This document shows, piece by piece, positions 7,136 to 9,738 of a stretch of DNA of 9,738 nt; within the stretch, counting starts at the first letter, position 1, and every line of letters begins with the position of its first letter. The position numbers and the translations under genes were made by a program. Source of the stretch: Hyphomicrobiales bacterium (lineage in GTDB: Bacteria > Pseudomonadota > Alphaproteobacteria > Rhizobiales > JAJFHC01); the NCBI GenBank assembly GCA_021775835.1, contig JAJFHC010000004.1, forward strand, positions 1 through 9,738. Reading direction: 5' to 3'. The notes under the pieces were generated by a model. That model did not search any database, had not been told where the DNA came from, and was given only the letters and a program-made list of their open reading frames with translations.

Positions 7136-7597
7136 TTGGAAAAGTCACCGGAAGCATTTCGAACCATAAGTGAGGTTGCCGACGATCTTGAGGTGCCCCA
7201 ACATGTTCTTCGGTTCTGGGAAAGCAAATTCAATCAGGTAAAGCCCATGAAAAGGGGCGGCGGCCGCCGTTACTACCGGCCTCAGGATGTTGAATTGCTG
7301 CGCGGCATACGTCACCTCCTGTATGGCGAGGGCTATACCATCCGGGGTGTTCAAAAAATCCTGAAGGAAAACGGCATCTCCCATGTGACCGGTTTCGCCA
7401 ACCCTGGCACGCAACCAGCGGTCCAGGTGCGACAGACAGTTGCGGAACAGGCTGCGCCTGAAGTGAGAGTCAAACAGGCAGGTGCCGCTGCAATTCAAAC
7501 CACCCTCGGTCTGACGCGCGAACAGAAACAGGTTCTCCAGTCCGCACTTTATGAGTTATCCGAGGTCAAAAAGACCCTGGATGAAAGCGGCGAATAG
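7136..7597 (+). CDS. MerR-family transcriptional regulator, function unknown
   Basis: The 153-residue protein has a clear MerR-type winged helix-turn-helix in residues about 9-78: [20 protein letters not shown], then the wing [17 protein letters not shown] and the helix [15 protein letters not shown]. The C-terminal half is Ala/Gln-rich, ending in a short helix ([19 protein letters not shown]) that may mediate dimerisation. No Cys cluster for metal or redox sensing and no ligand domain is seen, so the signal and targets are unknown. The start is a TTG at 7136 with GGAG at 7124-7127; an in-frame stop at 7112-7114 and the absence of another usable codon force this choice, and [15 protein letters not shown] is the N terminus expected of these orthologues. 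The gene lies 77 bases after ihfA and may be cotranscribed with it. Confidence 0.9.
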   Translation: MEKSPEAFRTISEVADDLEVPQHVLRFWESKFNQVKPMKRGGGRRYYRPQDVELLRGIRHLLYGEGYTIRGVQKILKENGISHVTGFANPGTQPAVQVRQTVAEQAAPEVRVKQAGAAAIQTTLGLTREQKQVLQSALYELSEVKKTLDESGE

Positions 7598-7897
7598 CCC
7601 TTGGTTTTCCGGCATATTGCAGCGTTGCAGTTTTGGTATATTGTGGCGGCTGACCGTTTGGCAGTTTTGCACACGGTGGGCGCATCTTTGTCGTTCAGGA
7701 GTTTGAGCCGGTCGTGACAAGTCGGATAGGTGGGGCGGGACGCCTCTAAGCAGCCGCTGCCAATTGCCCCCGGTCGGTGGTTGCGCCCGTCGCTTTTCTA
7801 AAAATATTTCAATGGCTTCCGGGCAAAATCGTTGGCCGGCCTTAAGCGATCCGACAGTTTCCCCCTCGTTCCATGCTGCACTGGTTTTTTGGACATA
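7598..7897. other. 300-base gap between convergent merR and L,D-transpeptidase genes
   Basis: No gene, tRNA T-arm (GTTCGA-type) or SRP RNA core was recognised on either strand. GGCATATTGCAGCG (7611-7624) recurs as GGTATATTGTGGCG (7635-7648), 11 of 14 identical at a 24-base period. GCAGTTTTG occurs at 7627-7635 and 7661-7669. A GGCCGGCC palindrome lies near 7834-7841. A terminator for the two convergent genes is expected, but no GC-rich hairpin with a T run is visible. Confidence 0.4.
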
Positions 7898-9517
7898 TCA
7901 GTTCGTCAGTGTTTTCGACAAGGCAGCCGCAAGCCGTTTGTCGCGGCCATAGATGTCCTTGCGAAAATGAACCCTGCCGTCCTTGTTAACCCAGGAGGTG
8001 AGGTAAGTGATGTGTACCGGGATTTTTTTCTTGAGCTTTACGATGCGTTTTGCGCCGTTTGCAACTGTCTGATTGATCTTTGATTTTGTCCACCCCTGGG
8101 TACCAAGCAAAACCGTTGCCAGATCCAGCGGGTGTTGCACCCGTATGCAACCGTGGCTGTAAAACCGGGATGCTTTTGCGAACAGGCTCTTTGACGGTGT
8201 GTCATGGATGTAGACGTTAAACTGGTTGGGAAACATGAATTTTACCCGTCCAAGGGCATTCTTGGCTCCGGTGTCCTGACGCAGCCGGAACGGAAACTTG
8301 CCGTTGACCAATCGCCAGTCGACACTGTAGGGGTCAATTTCGCTTTTCCCCTTCAGTATCCGGATGTTCTGTCGCCGGAGATATCCCGGGTCCTGCTTCA
8401 GTTTTGGCAGATACTCCTTCGTGGCGATCGACGAGGGGACGTTCCAGTAAGGGTTGATCACAATGTACTGCATCTGCTTTGAGAATACCGGCGTGCGGTG
8501 GTAGAGCTTGCCGACGACGGTTCTGGCGGCGTGAACCGTCTTGTCCCCATCGACGACCTTCAGTTCCTGATCGGCCAGGTTGACAAAGACATAGCGGTCA
8601 CCAAGGTTATCTTCCATCCAGCGGCGGCGTTCCAGATTGAGCTCCATCTGGCTGATGCGTTGATGGATCGTCACGTTGAGATTCTTCAGCGTATCCGGTC
8701 CCACAGCACCGTCCACGTCGAGGCCGTGTCTGATCTGAAAAGATTTTACGGCATCGATGATACTTCCAGCAAAGACGTCGCCTTCGTGGGCATTGGCTTC
8801 GAGGTCCCCGGTTTCCTCCAAGCGGGCTCTCAAAACCGGCACGCGCGGGTCTTGCATGCCTTCCTTCAGGGTTTCGCCTCCCGGCACGGGTGTCCAGCCG
8901 CCGACGGCGGCGACGGCTCTGTATTGCGCCAATATTTCCTTGAGACGGGCATAATTGTCTGTTTTAGGCGCCAGCGATGCCAGGTAGGGTTCGATGTCTT
9001 CAGCCAGTTCCGCGCCATCCAGCAAGGTGACGGCGCCTGGCCCCTTGGGGTAGATGTAAAGCTCCTTGTCGGCTTTGCGGGGTTCAACCCGCCCGGCGCT
9101 CAGGTCCCGGCCGTAGTCAATCATGGCTCGTGCCATCAGGATCTCGGCTTCCGCAAGCTTGCGTGGTTCCTTGCTGGCGATCCGGCTTTCGATTTCTTCT
9201 ACCCGGTAATTTTTTGGATCGAGGCCGTCCGCGACGCTGTTTTTCAGAACTCTGAGGAATATGATGCCTTTTGTTTTGGGACCGGTGTCGCGAAACCACA
9301 AAGGCTTGTAGCTGCGTTCTTCGTAAAAAGTGAAAATCTGGATCAGGCGTTCATCGTCGTCGTCGGCCCCCGGAGTCGATATTCCAGTGGTTATGATGGT
9401 TCTCAGTTCGTCGGCGACAACGTCGTTCTGCGCGTGCAACGGGGTTGCCAGCATCACGCAGGCAAGCACGAGTAAAAATACAACCCGGAACTGGTGAAGG
9501 GCGTACGCTTGAACCAT
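7898..9517 (-). CDS. YcbB-type L,D-transpeptidase with peptidoglycan-binding domain
   Basis: The enzyme forms 3-3 (meso-DAP to meso-DAP) cross-links in peptidoglycan, bypassing penicillin-binding proteins. The 539-residue precursor starts with a signal peptide (MVQAYALHQFRVVFLLVLAC, then VMLATPLHA), probably cut after Ala29. A scaffold domain follows (about 35-230; LWFRDTG, then AEAEILMARAMIDYGRDLSAG), then a PG_binding_1 repeat (about 226-281; VKSFQIRHGLDVDGAVGPDT) and the YkuD catalytic domain (about 305-500). The active site is YSHGCIRV with Cys457 and His455; His438 lies in IHDTPSK. VINPYWNVPSSIA is typical of YcbB/LdtD. The ATG at 9517 is chosen over an ATG at 9601 because GGAGG (9525-9529) precedes it by seven bases and it places the signal peptide at the N terminus. 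A Cys20 in VLAC could be a lipobox, but the hydrophobic run continues past it. Confidence 0.93.
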   Translation of the reverse strand: MVQAYALHQFRVVFLLVLACVMLATPLHAQNDVVADELRTIITTGISTPGADDDDERLIQIFTFYEERSYKPLWFRDTGPKTKGIIFLRVLKNSVADGLDPKNYRVEEIESRIASKEPRKLAEAEILMARAMIDYGRDLSAGRVEPRKADKELYIYPKGPGAVTLLDGAELAEDIEPYLASLAPKTDNYARLKEILAQYRAVAAVGGWTPVPGGETLKEGMQDPRVPVLRARLEETGDLEANAHEGDVFAGSIIDAVKSFQIRHGLDVDGAVGPDTLKNLNVTIHQRISQMELNLERRRWMEDNLGDRYVFVNLADQELKVVDGDKTVHAARTVVGKLYHRTPVFSKQMQYIVINPYWNVPSSIATKEYLPKLKQDPGYLRRQNIRILKGKSEIDPYSVDWRLVNGKFPFRLRQDTGAKNALGRVKFMFPNQFNVYIHDTPSKSLFAKASRFYSHGCIRVQHPLDLATVLLGTQGWTKSKINQTVANGAKRIVKLKKKIPVHITYLTSWVNKDGRVHFRKDIYGRDKRLAAALSKTLTN

Positions 9518-9548
9518 TTCAGAACCTCCAGAGATAAGATTTGGTCTC

Positions 9549-9579
9549 ACTATAATCCTTATACGAATGTGCCGGGCAA
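9549..9579 (-). promoter_or_regulatory. Candidate promoter of the L,D-transpeptidase gene
   Basis: On the minus strand, TTGCCC (9574-9579) precedes TATAGT (9549-9554; five of six with the -10 consensus) by 19 bases, a long spacer. Transcription would start near 9542, about 25 bases before the ATG. The -35 lies within an inverted repeat, GTGCCG (9569-9574) and CGGCAC (9582-9587), which could be an operator or a weak stem-loop. Confidence 0.33.
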
Positions 9580-9640
9580 CTCGGCACGTAATATAGCCCA
9601 ATCAAACCGGCAACTGCCATTTGTCGGTTCAGAGGGATGC

Positions 9641-9738
9641 TCAGAATTTGAAGTTGAAGAGCGTGCGGGCGCGGGGAAAGTCCGCATCGGGGCCATAGTT
9701 CTTTTCATCGCTGAGAATGTAGTAGCTTTCCTTCTTGT
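9641..9738 (-). CDS. C-terminal end of an unidentified protein, possibly an outer-membrane barrel
   Basis: The minus strand encodes 31 residues to a TGA at 9643-9641, running in from beyond the window edge: KKESYYILSDEKNYG followed by PDADFPRARTLFNFKF. Codon third positions are mostly G or C, matching the coding bias of the neighbours and unlike the intergenic sequence that follows, so it is probably a real gene. The alternating hydrophobic/polar end with a terminal Phe (LFNFKF) resembles the C-terminal strand recognised by the BAM complex in outer-membrane barrels. The family cannot be named from this fragment. It lies 123 bases upstream of the L,D-transpeptidase gene on the same strand. Confidence 0.55.
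   Translation of the reverse strand, partial: KKESYYILSDEKNYGPDADFPRARTLFNFKF

Noticed and set aside
7700..7820. Possible tRNA or SRP RNA in the merR-transpeptidase gap
   Set aside because: No T-arm GTTCGA-type motif, acceptor pairing or SRP core motif could be found on either strand.
8498..9475. 325-residue plus-strand open frame opposite the L,D-transpeptidase gene
   Set aside because: The minus strand encodes a full set of L,D-transpeptidase domains there; the antisense frame follows from GC-biased codons and has no recognisable motif.
1..9738. CRISPR array, toxin-antitoxin, phage or defence system
   Set aside because: No regularly spaced repeats and no matching proteins were seen; apart from the IS fragment the genes are envelope, lipid, energy and nucleoid housekeeping.

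Overview
The window looks like a chromosomal segment of an alphaproteobacterium, probably order Hyphomicrobiales (Rhizobiales). The GC content is moderate and codon third positions favour G/C. The gene order hppA - bamE - cytochrome bc1 chaperone - yceD (DUF177) - plsX - fabH - ihfA - merR is, as I recall it, a conserved block in that order. A marine Stappiaceae-like host is possible, but this is inference.

Left edge (1-430): the first 25 codons of an IS630-family transposase lie on the minus strand and run off the window. About 355 bases without a gene follow, containing the tip of that element and the leader of hppA. 431-2548: hppA, a membrane proton-pumping pyrophosphatase with the K+-independent signature. 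It converges on bamE, a minus-strand outer-membrane assembly lipoprotein, and a perfect palindromic terminator flanked by A and T runs serves both genes.

3279-7597 (+): the bc1 complex chaperone and yceD are separated by one base and look translationally coupled. After a structured gap, plsX and fabH overlap by four bases and form the entry point to phospholipid and fatty-acid synthesis. ihfA (integration host factor alpha) and a MerR-family regulator follow, ihfA with a plausible promoter of its own.

7598-7897: 300 bases with no gene or RNA that I can recognise. 7898-9517 (-): a secreted YcbB-type L,D-transpeptidase that cross-links peptidoglycan. 9641-9738 (-): the last 31 residues of an unidentified protein ending in Phe, perhaps an outer-membrane barrel.

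The theme is mostly cell-envelope and membrane housekeeping: energy coupling (HppA, bc1 chaperone), lipid supply (PlsX, FabH), outer-membrane assembly (BamE) and peptidoglycan cross-linking (Ldt). I see no defence, CRISPR or novel multi-gene system. The least-explained signals are two leader-like mini-ORFs, before plsX and after fabH, whose Shine-Dalgarno sequences lie inside predicted hairpins.
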